Source: an uncultured Eubacteriales bacterium (GTDB lineage: Bacteria; Bacillota; Clostridia; TANB77; UBA1234). From it: 64,000 nt of DNA. Positions 34,879 through 44,235 of the stretch are shown piece by piece; positions within the stretch are counted from its first letter, which is position 1, and each line of letters opens with the position of its first letter. Location: contig CASDSU010000021.1 of the NCBI GenBank assembly GCA_949283575.1, forward strand, positions 1 to 64,000, in the 5' to 3' direction. The translations under genes were made by a program, and so were the position numbers. Below the pieces are notes generated by a model, which saw nothing but the letters and a program-made list of their open reading frames with translations, searched no databases and was not told the origin of the DNA.

Positions 34879-35229
34879 TTATTTATTTTTTAATCTAACG
34901 TGAGGTCTTGTCAAATTATAACTTTGTTCAATCAGTTCTTTAACTAAGGAAACATCTATATCCTCGTCTATTATTATAGTATTCCAGTGCTGTTTGTTCA
35001 TATGGTATGCTGGAATTATATAGTTATATGTACTTCTTAATAATTCTGAATATTCAGGATTAGTTTTTACGTTTAAATATAATTTACCATTAACATTCAT
35101 AAGTAATGCAAACCATTTTTTATTATTCATATGTTTCATAACAGTAGTTTCTAAATCATCTTCAAAAGGCATGTCTTCAAAAGCGTTTGGCAAGGTTAAA
35201 CAAAACTCTATAATCTCTCGTTTATTCAT
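34879..35229 (-). CDS. MmcQ/YjbR-family DNA-binding protein
   Basis: About 117 residues with the CyaY-like fold of the MmcQ/YjbR family: NKREIIEFCLTLPNAFEDMP, KWFALLMNVNGKLYLNVKTN, IIPAYHMNKQHWNTIII and LIEQSYNLTRPH. Function is uncertain, and members bind DNA or act in stress responses. The start is ATG 35229, with GGAGG overlapping the end of yolD. It is third in the SOS-type polymerase operon (Y-family polymerase, YolD, MmcQ). Confidence 0.85.
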   Translation of the reverse strand: MNKREIIEFCLTLPNAFEDMPFEDDLETTVMKHMNNKKWFALLMNVNGKLYLNVKTNPEYSELLRSTYNYIIPAYHMNKQHWNTIIIDEDIDVSLVKELIEQSYNLTRPHVRLKNK

Positions 35230-35230
35230 T

Positions 35231-35657
35231 CTATTCAAAACCTCCTTCACTATCCATTTCTAGTATGTCTGGTATGTATATTTCTGGTCCATTTTCTAAT
35301 ATGATAACATTATTATAATAATTAATCTTTTTCACTTTACCAGTTACGGTCTCATATTTCCCTCCAGATTTTTTCAAATCCGAAACAAAATATGTAAAAG
35401 TTACTTCTGGTCTTTCTAATATGTTTTCATTAATTATTTGCAATTTTGTTTCTAATATTGTTTTCTCGTTTTCATCAAGTTCAATTTTTTTATCTGTCAA
35501 TCGAGCTGTTTCTCTAATTTCATCTTCATATCCGAGTTAACGCGGAGAAAGGTGCAAATTGTGCAGACCTTGCTTCAAGAGACATTCTAGGATGTTTTTT
35601 GGATACGTGATGTGGTAAATTTATAATATCTTTATATTGATTATTATCATTATTCAC
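35231..35657 (-). CDS. YolD-like protein, frame broken at a CGG codon
   Basis: It starts at GTG 35657 behind GGAGGAAGC and reads VSKKHPRMSLEARSAQFAPF then SALT. The next codon is CGG (35534-35532), after which the frame stops immediately (ATA TGA). Skipping the C yields GGA TAT GAA and continues GYEDEIRETARLTDKKIELD to the natural end at 35231. The block A-L-T-G-Y-E-x-x-I-x-E-T-A-R-L-T is the YolD family signature, so the reconstruction is secure. YolD partners with Y-family polymerases of the UvrX type, which is the upstream gene. It is otherwise intact, so +1 frameshifting or a fresh lesion is possible. Confidence 0.75.
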
Positions 35658-35669
35658 TATCGCTTCCTC

Positions 35670-37172
35670 CTATTCTTTATGACCTCCAATTTGTCTATTC
35701 CTTTCAATAGTTGTTCCGCCCTCTTCAAGATTCATTCCTTTTATAATCGCATTCTTTCCATATTTGTTTTTTATTTCAATCATAGCTTTTTGAATCTCTT
35801 TTTCGGCTTTTTCTTTCTCTCTTTTCTTTTTTAATTCAGTCTGATCAACAAATAAATCAAGTTGTTCATAATCAAAAGTATTTTTTACAGAATCTTCAGA
35901 CACGACATTATTAGCGCATATATTGATTCTTCTTATAAGCAATTTATCGTTTACAATCTCTTTATATAACCTCATCACAGCTTTTATTAAAATTTGTGTT
36001 GAAGAGGTTTTATGGTCTATATTAACCGTCCCATGAGCATGTTTAGGAATTTCTCTTCCGTACATATCTATAGTAGTTTCACCTGAATATAAACTTCTTC
36101 TTTTAGGATTCTTTAGATTTTCTATATCATATCCAATTGTTAAGACAATTTGATCAGTTAGTAAGTTTTTCTTTACTAAATCAAGAGATAATAACTCGGT
36201 CATTTCTTTTACAATAAGTTTTGTTTTTTCATAATCATACGCACAATGTAAAACTTGCCCTGATGTAATACAACTAGAAGTCGGCTTGTATGCTTTTATA
36301 TTTTCTATTGTAGCACATTCCCATCCCCAACTATGATCAATCAGAAGTTCTGCATTCACACCAAATAATCTATATAGTAAATCTTCATTTTCAATAGACT
36401 TTCTAGCTACATCACCCATCGTAAACATACCATATCTCTCTAACTTTTTAGCATATCCTTTTCCAACTCTCCAAAAATCAGTTAAAGGTCTGTGGTTCCA
36501 CAAAAGCTTTCTATATGTCATCTCATCAAGACCAGCAATTCTTACACCTTGTGCATTTGGTTTTACGTGTTTTGCAACTATATCCATCGCAATTTTAGAA
36601 AGATATAGATTCGTTCCTATTCCCGCAGTTGCAGTAATTCCTGTTGTATCATAAATATCTTGTATAACTTTTGTAACAAGTTCTCTAGCTGACATATTAT
36701 ATGTTTTTAAATATCTTGTAATGTCACAAAACACCTCATCAATCGAATAAACATATATATCATCTGGTGAAAAATATTTTAAATACACATTATAAATTTG
36801 TGTACTATACTTCATGTAGTATGACATTCTTGGAGGAGCAGCAATAAAATCAAGTTCTAATGAAGAATCTCTTTTCAATTCAATATCATTAAAAGATTTA
36901 CCTTTAAACTTATGCCCTGGTGCTTTCTGTCTTCGCCAAGCATTAATTTCTTTTACTTTTTGTATAACTTCAAATAATCTAGCTCTTCCTGGTATTCCAT
37001 AAGACTTTAATGCAGGACTAACAGCAAGACAAATTGTTTTTTCTGTACGACTACTATCTGCTACAACTAAGTTTGTTGTATTAGGGTCAAGACCTCTTTC
37101 TTTACATTCTACAGAAGCGTAAAAACTTTTTAAATCTATCGTCACATAAATCTTCTGTCTATTATCTTGCAT
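35670..37172 (-). CDS. Y-family DNA polymerase (UvrX/UmuC-type)
   Basis: A 500-residue translesion polymerase. Catalytic motifs are VTIDLKSFYASVECKERG (first Asp, steric gate) and VYSIDEVFCDITRYL (SxDE), with TATAGIGTNLYLSKIAMDIV and FWRVGKGYAKKLERYGMFTM. The little-finger domain and Lys-rich C-terminus follow. Its length and partner YolD mark the UvrX-like branch found on Gram-positive chromosomes and elements. Its promoter (37200-37228) overlaps a LexA-like box, so it is expected to be SOS-induced together with yolD and mmcQ. Confidence 0.92.
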   Translation of the reverse strand: MQDNRQKIYVTIDLKSFYASVECKERGLDPNTTNLVVADSSRTEKTICLAVSPALKSYGIPGRARLFEVIQKVKEINAWRRQKAPGHKFKGKSFNDIELKRDSSLELDFIAAPPRMSYYMKYSTQIYNVYLKYFSPDDIYVYSIDEVFCDITRYLKTYNMSARELVTKVIQDIYDTTGITATAGIGTNLYLSKIAMDIVAKHVKPNAQGVRIAGLDEMTYRKLLWNHRPLTDFWRVGKGYAKKLERYGMFTMGDVARKSIENEDLLYRLFGVNAELLIDHSWGWECATIENIKAYKPTSSCITSGQVLHCAYDYEKTKLIVKEMTELLSLDLVKKNLLTDQIVLTIGYDIENLKNPKRRSLYSGETTIDMYGREIPKHAHGTVNIDHKTSSTQILIKAVMRLYKEIVNDKLLIRRINICANNVVSEDSVKNTFDYEQLDLFVDQTELKKKREKEKAEKEIQKAMIEIKNKYGKNAIIKGMNLEEGGTTIERNRQIGGHKE

Positions 37173-37199
37173 AAAATCTTCACCTCACATCTGAGTCTG

Positions 37200-37237
37200 A
37201 TTATAGCACGCAGTTTTTTATTTGTAAACATGTGTTC
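37200..37237 (-). promoter_or_regulatory. SOS promoter of the Y-family polymerase operon
   Basis: TTTACA, 17 bases and TATAAT form the promoter (37200-37228). GAAC-ACAT-GTTT (37226-37237) overlaps the -35 and differs from the LexA box GAAC-N4-GTTC by one base. Confidence 0.75.
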
Positions 37238-37257
37238 GTGTTGAATTTCAAAAAAAT

Positions 37258-37283
37258 AAAGATTGACTTTTAAATCAATCTTT
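37258..37283 (-). terminator. Terminator of the LytTR operon
   Basis: AAAGATTGA/TCAATCTTT with an eight-base loop is followed by TATTTTTTT on the minus strand. Confidence 0.8.
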
Positions 37284-37292
37284 ACTAACATG

Positions 37293-37550
37293 CTAATTAC
37301 TCTCTAACAATTTCTTTGCTTCTCTTTCTGTTATTACACCATGTTCAACAGCAAAATTTATCATCATTATTTTATCCTCTTCATCTTCTAATTTTTGTAC
37401 ATTCTCTATAAAACTTTCCTTAGAACCCCCTGATATCGTTCCATCTTCATTAAACATATATGAACTATAAAAATTATATATACCATATACTATAGCTACA
37501 GTAATTACGAGAATTATTGAAATAATTATTATAACCTTTTTATTTTTCAT
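37293..37550 (-). CDS. Small single-pass membrane protein, unknown
   Basis: About 85 residues. The N-terminal helix is VIIIISIILVITVAIVYGIY, then an acidic extracellular part (SFIENVQKLEDEEDKIMMIN) ending in KKLLESN. The ATG at 37550 overlaps the end of the upstream gene by 11 bases, indicating translational coupling within the LytTR operon. I do not recognise a family. Confidence 0.7.
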   Translation of the reverse strand: MKNKKVIIIISIILVITVAIVYGIYNFYSSYMFNEDGTISGGSKESFIENVQKLEDEEDKIMMINFAVEHGVITEREAKKLLESN

Positions 37551-37830
37551 ATCTATCACCCTCTCTTTTTACTCTATTTAACTTATCGTTTAATATTTTA
37601 ATCGAAATTAGGTTATATAGTACGTTAAGTACAAATACTACTAAAGAAACTATACAATATACTTTTAAACTTTTAGGAACATCTCTAACAAATAAGTCTA
37701 TGTAATTGGGAACCATATCGCTTAGTATATTCAAAAAGATAAATTCTACCAGAGCTACTATTCCTGAAAACACTAAAAATCCCAAAATGAAATATAATAT
37801 CATTTTTAAAATATTTTTAATTTTTTGCAT
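37540..37830 (-). CDS. DUF3021-like membrane protein
   Basis: About 96 residues. Start ATG 37830 lies behind AAAGGAG, with several hydrophobic segments (MILYFILGFLVFSGIVALVE, YCIVSLVVFVLNVLYNLI). Small membrane proteins of the DUF3021 type commonly follow LytTR regulators and antagonise them. Position directly after the LytTR gene supports that reading, though sequence identity is weak by eye. Confidence 0.6.
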   Translation of the reverse strand: MQKIKNILKMILYFILGFLVFSGIVALVEFIFLNILSDMVPNYIDLFVRDVPKSLKVYCIVSLVVFVLNVLYNLISIKILNDKLNRVKREGDRYEK

Positions 37831-37831
37831 T

Positions 37832-38296
37832 TTAAACACTCCTTTCATCTAAGAAATTCATTATGCTTTTTAATTTTCGTCTTGAAACATATTCTTTGCT
37901 ATTATCATCAAACACAACAATAATTTTTCCAGTCTCACTTATATCGAAACTTTTTATATGTTTATAATTCGCAATGCATCCTTTTGAAATTCTTATGAAA
38001 TTTGAGCTCAAATTTTCCACTTCATAAAGTTTACTTTTAATTTTATAATCTTTATCCTTAGTCTTACAATAATTATATTTTTTATCGCTATAAAAACATA
38101 TAATATCATCATAGCTAATTTCTTTTATAGTGTTGTTGCAATTAACTAATACCTTAGAATCATTATTTTTTTCATACTGACTTATATATAAAGCAAGTTT
38201 TTCTACATGTTCATTTAAAATGGGAGATTTTATTAAAATTTCTATTTCGTCTTTGCTTAGCTGCTTATCTTCGATTTTTTCTATTTTAATTTCCAT
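37832..38296 (-). CDS. LytTR-domain transcriptional regulator
   Basis: A 154-residue protein. The first 55 residues are a coiled or unstructured segment. The LytTR DNA-binding domain follows: YDDIICFYSDKKYNYCKTKD, LYEVENLSSNFIRISKGCIA, NYKHIKSFDI and EYVSRRKLKSIMNFLDE. It lacks a receiver domain. Such stand-alone LytTR regulators control the adjacent membrane-protein genes. Confidence 0.9.
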   Translation of the reverse strand: MEIKIEKIEDKQLSKDEIEILIKSPILNEHVEKLALYISQYEKNNDSKVLVNCNNTIKEISYDDIICFYSDKKYNYCKTKDKDYKIKSKLYEVENLSSNFIRISKGCIANYKHIKSFDISETGKIIVVFDDNSKEYVSRRKLKSIMNFLDERSV

Positions 38297-38390
38297 AAAA
38301 TTCCCCCTTTATATATCTTAAGTATAGTCCCATATCTATATAATTTCTACATTTATACCATAAGCGGTTATATAAAACAGATAAACGGCA

Positions 38391-38431
38391 AAAAATCATC
38401 CATTAGGGACGTCCGTCAATGGATGATTTTT
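38391..38431. repeat. Terminator hairpin with GGGACGTCCGTC loop
   Basis: Perfect arms AAAAATCATCCATT/AATGGATGATTTTT enclose AGGGACGTCCGTC. It lies just after alr on the minus strand and can terminate transcription in either direction. Loop family as at 45309-45346. Confidence 0.8.
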
Positions 38432-38440
38432 ATTAATCAT

Positions 38441-39529
38441 TTATTTAAATACTCTTGGAACTCTATCTGAAATTGTACACATTATTTCATAATTTATCGT
38501 GTCACATGAAGAGGCCACTTCTTCTAACGTAATATTTTCGTTATCCCAAATATAAACATCATCCCCTACCTCAACATCTTCAAAATCGGTTATATCCGCC
38601 ATAAAACTATCCATGCATATATTTCCTATAATCGGAACTTTCTTTCCATTTATAACCACTTCTCCTTTGTTAGAAAGTGATCTTCTAAGACCATCTGCAT
38701 ATCCAATAGGAATAGTTGCAACCTTTGTCATTCGAGTAGTTGTAAAGCTTCTTGAATATCCTATTGAAATTCCTTCTTTAACTTCTTTAATGAATGTAAC
38801 CTTAGATTTTAATTTACAAACTGGTTTTAAACTTATTTTTTTCATAGTTTCTTCATAAGACTCATAACCATACAAAATAATACCAGGTCGAACTAAGTTA
38901 TAATAACTATTCTCATAATTCAAAATTCCATTTGACGCTGAACTATGTAGATATTTCAAATCTTTATAACATTCTTTTTCTTCATTCAGTGCAAATTCAA
39001 ATGACTTAAGTTGTTTATTTGTATATTCATCATCATAATCCGCACAAGATAAATGTGTATACATCCCTTCTATTGTTATATTAGGATGTTTTTCTACCTT
39101 TTCAAAAAACTCTTTAACTCTACGAGGATGAATTCCGGTCCTTCCCATACCTGTACCAATCTCAATATGAACTTTTACATCCTTACTAACTTTAGCAAGC
39201 TCTTCTAAAAAGCCTTCTGAACTAAGTCCAACTGTAATATCATACTTTGCAATCTTTTCAACTTCATCCTTATACGGCTGATTAAGTACAAAAATTTCTT
39301 TTGTATATCCAAGCTTTCTAAGTTCAACAGCTTCATCGACAATCGCTACAGCAACTATATCAAACATTTCTAGTATATCTAATCTTTTATTTAAATATGT
39401 TCCATATGCATTCGCCTTTATAACAGGCATTATTTTAACGCCTTCTCCAACATATTTTTTTATTTGCTCCACATTATATTTAAAAGCATTTAAATCAACC
39501 TCTAAAACTGTAGGTCTAGTAACTTCCAT
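38441..39529 (-). CDS. alr: Alanine racemase
   Basis: A PLP-dependent racemase supplying D-alanine for peptidoglycan. The 362-residue product shows PVIKANAYGTYLNKRL (PLP lysine region; the usual Tyr-Gly-His is Tyr-Gly-Thr), HIEIGTGMGRTGI, THLSCADYDD, NLVRPGIILYGYES and SIGYSRSFTTTRMTKVATIP with the catalytic Tyr. The N-terminal block is slightly unusual but all domains are present. It follows rnr after a gap of 25 bases. Confidence 0.9.
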   Translation of the reverse strand: MEVTRPTVLEVDLNAFKYNVEQIKKYVGEGVKIMPVIKANAYGTYLNKRLDILEMFDIVAVAIVDEAVELRKLGYTKEIFVLNQPYKDEVEKIAKYDITVGLSSEGFLEELAKVSKDVKVHIEIGTGMGRTGIHPRRVKEFFEKVEKHPNITIEGMYTHLSCADYDDEYTNKQLKSFEFALNEEKECYKDLKYLHSSASNGILNYENSYYNLVRPGIILYGYESYEETMKKISLKPVCKLKSKVTFIKEVKEGISIGYSRSFTTTRMTKVATIPIGYADGLRRSLSNKGEVVINGKKVPIIGNICMDSFMADITDFEDVEVGDDVYIWDNENITLEEVASSCDTINYEIMCTISDRVPRVFK

Positions 39530-39554
39530 CGATTTCCCTCCTTTTCCATTTTTC

Positions 39555-41483
39555 TTAATCGATAAATTCGAAATCTATTCTTCTAGATAGCTTGTCTGCA
39601 TCTATTACTCTAATCGTAACTTTATCACCAATCTTATATATGTTTTTTGTATGCTCGCCGATCAAAGCTACATTTATCTCATCAAACACATAATAGTCAT
39701 CATTCATATTTTCTACATGAACCAACCCTTCTATTGTATTATCAAGTTCAACAAACGTACCAAAAGAAGTTACTCCAGAAATATATCCTTCAAAAGTCTC
39801 TCCTATGTGTTCTTTCATATACTCGCATTTTTTTATTGTTGTTAGTTCATCTTCTGCCTCTTCTGATTTTTGCTCCATTTCTGAAGAGGTTTCTGCATAT
39901 TGAATTGATAGTCTAGTGTATTTTTCAAATGTTGATCCTGCTATATCACCATTTGCTAGGTAATCTGATATTACTCTGTGAATGAAGAGGTCTGGATATC
40001 TTCTAATTGGTGACGTAAAGTGACAATAGTTTTTTAGTGCAAGTCCAAAATGTCCCAAGTTATGATTACTGTACTTTGCAAGTTGCATCGTTCTAAGCCC
40101 CATCATTGAAATAACTTTCTCTTCCGGCTTACCTTTTGAAATTTCTAATATGTTTTGAATATCTTTTGGCTTTATATTTTCAGGTATATTATCTGTATAA
40201 TTCAAATTATTTAAAAACACTTTAAATCTTTGCAGTTTATCTGCATCGGGGCTTTCGTGTACTCTATAAATAAACGGAATTTTCAACTCTGAAAACTGCT
40301 TAGCTACACATTCATTTGCAAGCACCATAAATTGTTCAATAAGTCTATTAGCAAGTGTTGTTTCATATGGCTTAATTTCAATAACCTTATCATTTTCATC
40401 AACAATAACTTTTGTTTCTGGAACTGAAAAATCTATTGCACCTTCATTTTTTCTTTTATCAATTAACTTAAGTGTTAATTCTTTCATTAACATTAATGTA
40501 TTCACAAATTTTTCATATCCATTTGGAACATCATTTAATTCAATTATCTTATACACATCATCATATGTCATTTTCTTCTTCGAATTAATAACAGCTTTAT
40601 ACAAGTGACTTTCCAAGATATTTGCATCTTTATCAAGCAAAATATCAATAGATAAGGTATTTCTATCTTCGCCTTCATTCAAACTGCAAATACCATTAGA
40701 AAGCTCCTTTGGAAGCATTGGTATAACTGAATCTAAAAGATATACACTTGTACCTCTTTTGGCAGCTTCTTTATCAAGTGGCGTATTTTCTCTAACATAA
40801 TTACTAACATCCGCAATATGCACACCTAATAGATAGTTTCCATCAACCATTTCAAGTGAAATTGCATCATCAATATCTTTTGTATCAGCACCATCAATAG
40901 TAAAAATTTCTTTTTCTCTTAAATCCTTTCTACCATCTGTATTTAACACAACTTGTGGCATCATTTCAGCTTCTTTTTGAACAGCTTTTGGAAACACTCT
41001 TTTATAATCATATGCTCTTAATATCGCAAGTAAATCTACACTTGAATCATTAGCACGACCAAGATTTTCGATTATTTTCCCTTCCGCATTCTTGTTAAAA
41101 CCAGGGTATTGTATTATTTCTACAACAACTTTATCATTATTCTTAGCTTTATTACTGTTCTTTTTTGAAATATATATATCATTAAAAAGTCGTTTTTCAT
41201 CAGGAACTACAAAGCCATAATTCTTACCTTTCATGTAAGTTCCAACTACAGTTTTTGTATTTCTCTCTATAACTTCAATAACTCTACCTTCTGCTCTTCT
41301 CTCCTCAATTTTTTCACTTACTATTTCTACAGAAACGATGTCGCCATTCATAGCTGCACCAATACTATTAGGTGGGATAAAAATATCATCTTCACGGCCT
41401 TCAACCTCTAAAAAACCGAAACCTCTTTCGTGACCAACAAAAATTCCTGTAACTAAATTTCTATTTTTTTTCATAATCATCAT
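39555..41483 (-). CDS. rnr: Ribonuclease R
   Basis: A 3'-5' exoribonuclease. Cold-shock-like domains come first (GIFVGHERGFGFLEVEGRED, GTYMKGKNYGFVVPDE). The RNB catalytic domain has DGADTKDIDDAISLEMVDGN, VHIADVSNYV and YSNHNLGHFGLALKNYCHFT. A C-terminal S1 domain follows (GYISGVTSFGTFVELDNTIE). The start is placed at ATG 41483 after AAGGATTGG rather than the longest frame. It lacks the usual Lys-rich tail. In many Firmicutes it lies near smpB, not seen here. Confidence 0.93.
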   Translation of the reverse strand: MMIMKKNRNLVTGIFVGHERGFGFLEVEGREDDIFIPPNSIGAAMNGDIVSVEIVSEKIEERRAEGRVIEVIERNTKTVVGTYMKGKNYGFVVPDEKRLFNDIYISKKNSNKAKNNDKVVVEIIQYPGFNKNAEGKIIENLGRANDSSVDLLAILRAYDYKRVFPKAVQKEAEMMPQVVLNTDGRKDLREKEIFTIDGADTKDIDDAISLEMVDGNYLLGVHIADVSNYVRENTPLDKEAAKRGTSVYLLDSVIPMLPKELSNGICSLNEGEDRNTLSIDILLDKDANILESHLYKAVINSKKKMTYDDVYKIIELNDVPNGYEKFVNTLMLMKELTLKLIDKRKNEGAIDFSVPETKVIVDENDKVIEIKPYETTLANRLIEQFMVLANECVAKQFSELKIPFIYRVHESPDADKLQRFKVFLNNLNYTDNIPENIKPKDIQNILEISKGKPEEKVISMMGLRTMQLAKYSNHNLGHFGLALKNYCHFTSPIRRYPDLFIHRVISDYLANGDIAGSTFEKYTRLSIQYAETSSEMEQKSEEAEDELTTIKKCEYMKEHIGETFEGYISGVTSFGTFVELDNTIEGLVHVENMNDDYYVFDEINVALIGEHTKNIYKIGDKVTIRVIDADKLSRRIDFEFID

Positions 41484-41581
41484 CCAATCCTTTTTTATAC
41501 ATTTGTAATTATATCCAATCAAAACTTAATACTCAAGTATATTAAAATTGTAATTTATATCATAGTTTTTCATAAAACACA

Positions 41582-41619
41582 AAAAGATATTAGCAAAATT
41601 TATTTCACTAATATCTTTA
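41582..41619 (-). terminator. Terminator of the wall-hydrolase pseudogene
   Basis: AAAGATATTAG/CTAATATCTTT with a 15-base loop is followed by a short T-run on the minus strand. Confidence 0.65.
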
Positions 41620-41627
41620 AATTTTAA

Positions 41628-42785
41628 TTATTTATTTGGCGTCAATACATAAATATGATCATGTTTTCCTGCATCAGCACTTACAAATATATCTGTATAC
41701 TCATCATCTGGACTTAATTTATTCTTTGTTACGCCATCATTTGTACCATTAGAATGAACTATCATACCATTGCCACAATACCCAGTCCTTTATCAGCATA
41801 GTCTTCTGAATGTGTGAAATTTTTCTTGTCATTTAGGAATGTATAAGTTGAATAAATACCTCCATCTTCTCTTATATAATCAAAACCATATGTAACCTTT
41901 AAAATTGTACTTACAAATGCACTGCAATCAAAAATAGCAGTTCCTTCAATCTTCAAATCATCAAGTTCTCCATTTTCAAGCACCCTTATTATCATTCTAG
42001 CACCTTGTTCTCTTGATTCAACAGTCATACTATACTCAGTATCACTATTTAATATCGCTAATACTATCGCATCAAATTTCTTTTCTTCTTCTGCTGTAAG
42101 AATATCTGTGTCAACATCCAAAAGTTCAGCCCACTCTTTTTTAATTTCTTCCTTACGTCTTTCTTCAGCTGCCGCTTTGGTTTCTTTATTATTTATAATA
42201 AATGTATATAAATATGTGTCAATATCTTCCCATGTTGCGTCGTCATCTAATCTTCTATTTACACCATAATATTCTAGCATTTGATTTATAGCTTTTCTAG
42301 TTCCTGGTCCCATTTTCCCATCAATATCACTAGTATAATATCCTAGTTCTTTTAGTTTGGCTTGCAAAGCTTTATTATCTTCTTCTGATTCTGGTGAATA
42401 TTGTTCATTTATAAAGGAATTATTTGCTAAAAGTTTTTCGCATCCACAAATTTTACATACATTTTCAGAATTAAAAATATGGGTTTCTTTTCCTGTATAT
42501 CTGCATTTTGAACATTTATACGTTTTCTTCGTTGTTGAACAAATTTTTGCTGTACCTTTTTTAGTAGTTGAGGGTTTTAATAAGCTTTAAAGAATGTCCT
42601 AATTTAGACCCTGTGGTTGCTCCACATTTACATTTTTTGGGTGCTGTGCATGTTGCTGCAGAATATCTATGAGAACTTCCATATACACTACATTTTGAAG
42701 CCGCAGCAAACGTTGTACCCATCATAATAATCATAAAAACACTAATCGTACAACAGACATATTTAGCTTTCTTCTTAATATGCAT
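41628..42785 (-). pseudogene. Secreted wall hydrolase with PG-binding domain, two frameshifts
   Basis: Signal peptide (KYVCCTISVFMIIMMGTTFA) is followed by a Cys-rich region (CTAPKKCKCGATTGSKLGHS). A +1 shift is needed near 42585. After it come STTKKGTAKICSTTKKTYKC, a peptidoglycan-binding domain (LQAKLKELGYYTSDIDGKMG) and an NlpC-like core with the putative nucleophile in AIFDCSAFVSTIL. A second shift (one missing base near 41796) restores GTGYCGNGMIVHSNGTNDGV and an end HDHIYVLTPNK. Neither break is at a CGG codon. With two indels this looks like a genuine pseudogene. Confidence 0.75.
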
Positions 42786-42965
42786 TCCTCCTTACAAATA
42801 ACTTACAAGGACCTTTATTTACCATTTGGCAATCTAATACAAAATTACCACCTATATCCAATTATACCACTTTATGTAAATTAAAGTAAATTAATGCTAG
42901 TCTTTATGTTTACTATTTAAAAAAAGGAGCATCTCTCTCCTAAAAGATAGATACCCCTCATTTAA

Positions 42966-42998
42966 TTTTGGAAAAAGGAACCGTCCCAATTTCCAAAA
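42966..42998 (-). repeat. Hairpin with GGGACGGTTCC loop
   Basis: On the minus strand TTTTGGAAA ... TTTCCAAAA flank a loop containing GGGACGGTTCC. It lies immediately after ackA (stop at 43000) and can act as its terminator. It shares the GGGACG core with the other hairpin elements but has a different tail. Confidence 0.7.
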
Positions 42999-42999
42999 A

Positions 43000-44208
43000 T
43001 TATTTAACTAATCTTAATGCTTCTTTAGCAATTATTATCTCTTCGTTTGTAGCTATTACAAACATTTTAACTTTTGAATCTTCTGTGCTAACGACACCTT
43101 CATACATTTCGTCGCCCATATGTGAATCATCATATTTGATTCCGAATTCTTCTAAACCATCGATGCAAGCTTTAACAACATCTGGGTTGTGTTCTCCGAT
43201 TCCACCTTCAAATGTGATACAATCTACATGACCAAGAACAGCTAAATATGCACCAACATATTTTCTAACTCTGTATGCTAAAACATCAAGAGCCATAGCA
43301 GCACGCTCGTCACCTTCATCACGAAGCATTCTTAAATCTCTAATATCACCTGTTTTACCAGATAAAGCAAGTAAACCAGATTTTTTATTTAATGTATTTA
43401 ACATTTCATGAATGTCCATATTCTCTCTTTCCATTACGAATTCAAGAATTGCAGGATCTAAATCACCAGATCTTGTTCCCATTACTAAACCTTCAAGTGG
43501 AGTGAATCCCATTGAAGTATCAACACATTTACCATTTTTAACAGCTGTGATGCTTGATCCGTTACCCAAGTGACAAGAAATCATGTTTACTTCATTTACG
43601 TCTTTTCCTAACAATCTAGCAGCTTCTTCTGTTACAAATTGGTGAGACATTCCGTGAGCACCGTATCTTCTGATACCGTATTTTTCATACCAATCATATG
43701 GAACACCATACATATAAGCTTTTTCAGGCATTGTTTGATGGAATGTTGTATCAAAAACTAATACTTGAGGAATACCTTCCATTGTTTCAAAACAAGCATT
43801 TATACCTTGTAATGCGGCAGGATTGTGAAGTGGCGCATAAGGAATTGATTTTGTCTTAAATCTTTCTAATACATCTGGAGTAACAAGTGTAGATTCTTTG
43901 AAGAATGGACCAGCATTTACGACTCTATGACCTATAGCTGAAACTTCGCTTAAATCTTTAACAGCTCCAACTTTCTCATCTGTTAAATATCTAACAACAG
44001 CTCTGAATGCAGCTACGTGATCTGGAAGTGGTAATTCCTCTTTAATCTTAGCTCCATTTCCTTTGTATTCTATAAATGGACTACCAATTTCCCCTTCTGA
44101 AGCACCAATTCTATCGCATTTTCCTTTTGCTAATACTTCTTCGTTATTCATATCAATTAATTGGAATTTTAATGAAGAACTACCGCAGTTAACTACTAAT
44201 ATTTTCAT
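43000..44208 (-). CDS. ackA: Acetate kinase
   Basis: The 402-residue product converts acetyl phosphate and ADP to acetate and ATP. ASKHA motifs are KILVVNCGSSSLKFQLID, FDTTFHQTMPEKAYMYGVPY, RYGAHGMSHQFV, CHLGNGSSITAVKNGKCVDT, MGFTPLEGLVMGTRSGDLDP and FEGGIGEHNP. It lies 27 bases downstream of pta, forming the standard pta-ackA operon for acetate overflow metabolism. Confidence 0.97.
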   Translation of the reverse strand: MKILVVNCGSSSLKFQLIDMNNEEVLAKGKCDRIGASEGEIGSPFIEYKGNGAKIKEELPLPDHVAAFRAVVRYLTDEKVGAVKDLSEVSAIGHRVVNAGPFFKESTLVTPDVLERFKTKSIPYAPLHNPAALQGINACFETMEGIPQVLVFDTTFHQTMPEKAYMYGVPYDWYEKYGIRRYGAHGMSHQFVTEEAARLLGKDVNEVNMISCHLGNGSSITAVKNGKCVDTSMGFTPLEGLVMGTRSGDLDPAILEFVMERENMDIHEMLNTLNKKSGLLALSGKTGDIRDLRMLRDEGDERAAMALDVLAYRVRKYVGAYLAVLGHVDCITFEGGIGEHNPDVVKACIDGLEEFGIKYDDSHMGDEMYEGVVSTEDSKVKMFVIATNEEIIIAKEALRLVK

Positions 44209-44235
44209 TTTTATTTCTCCTTTTTATATAATTTA

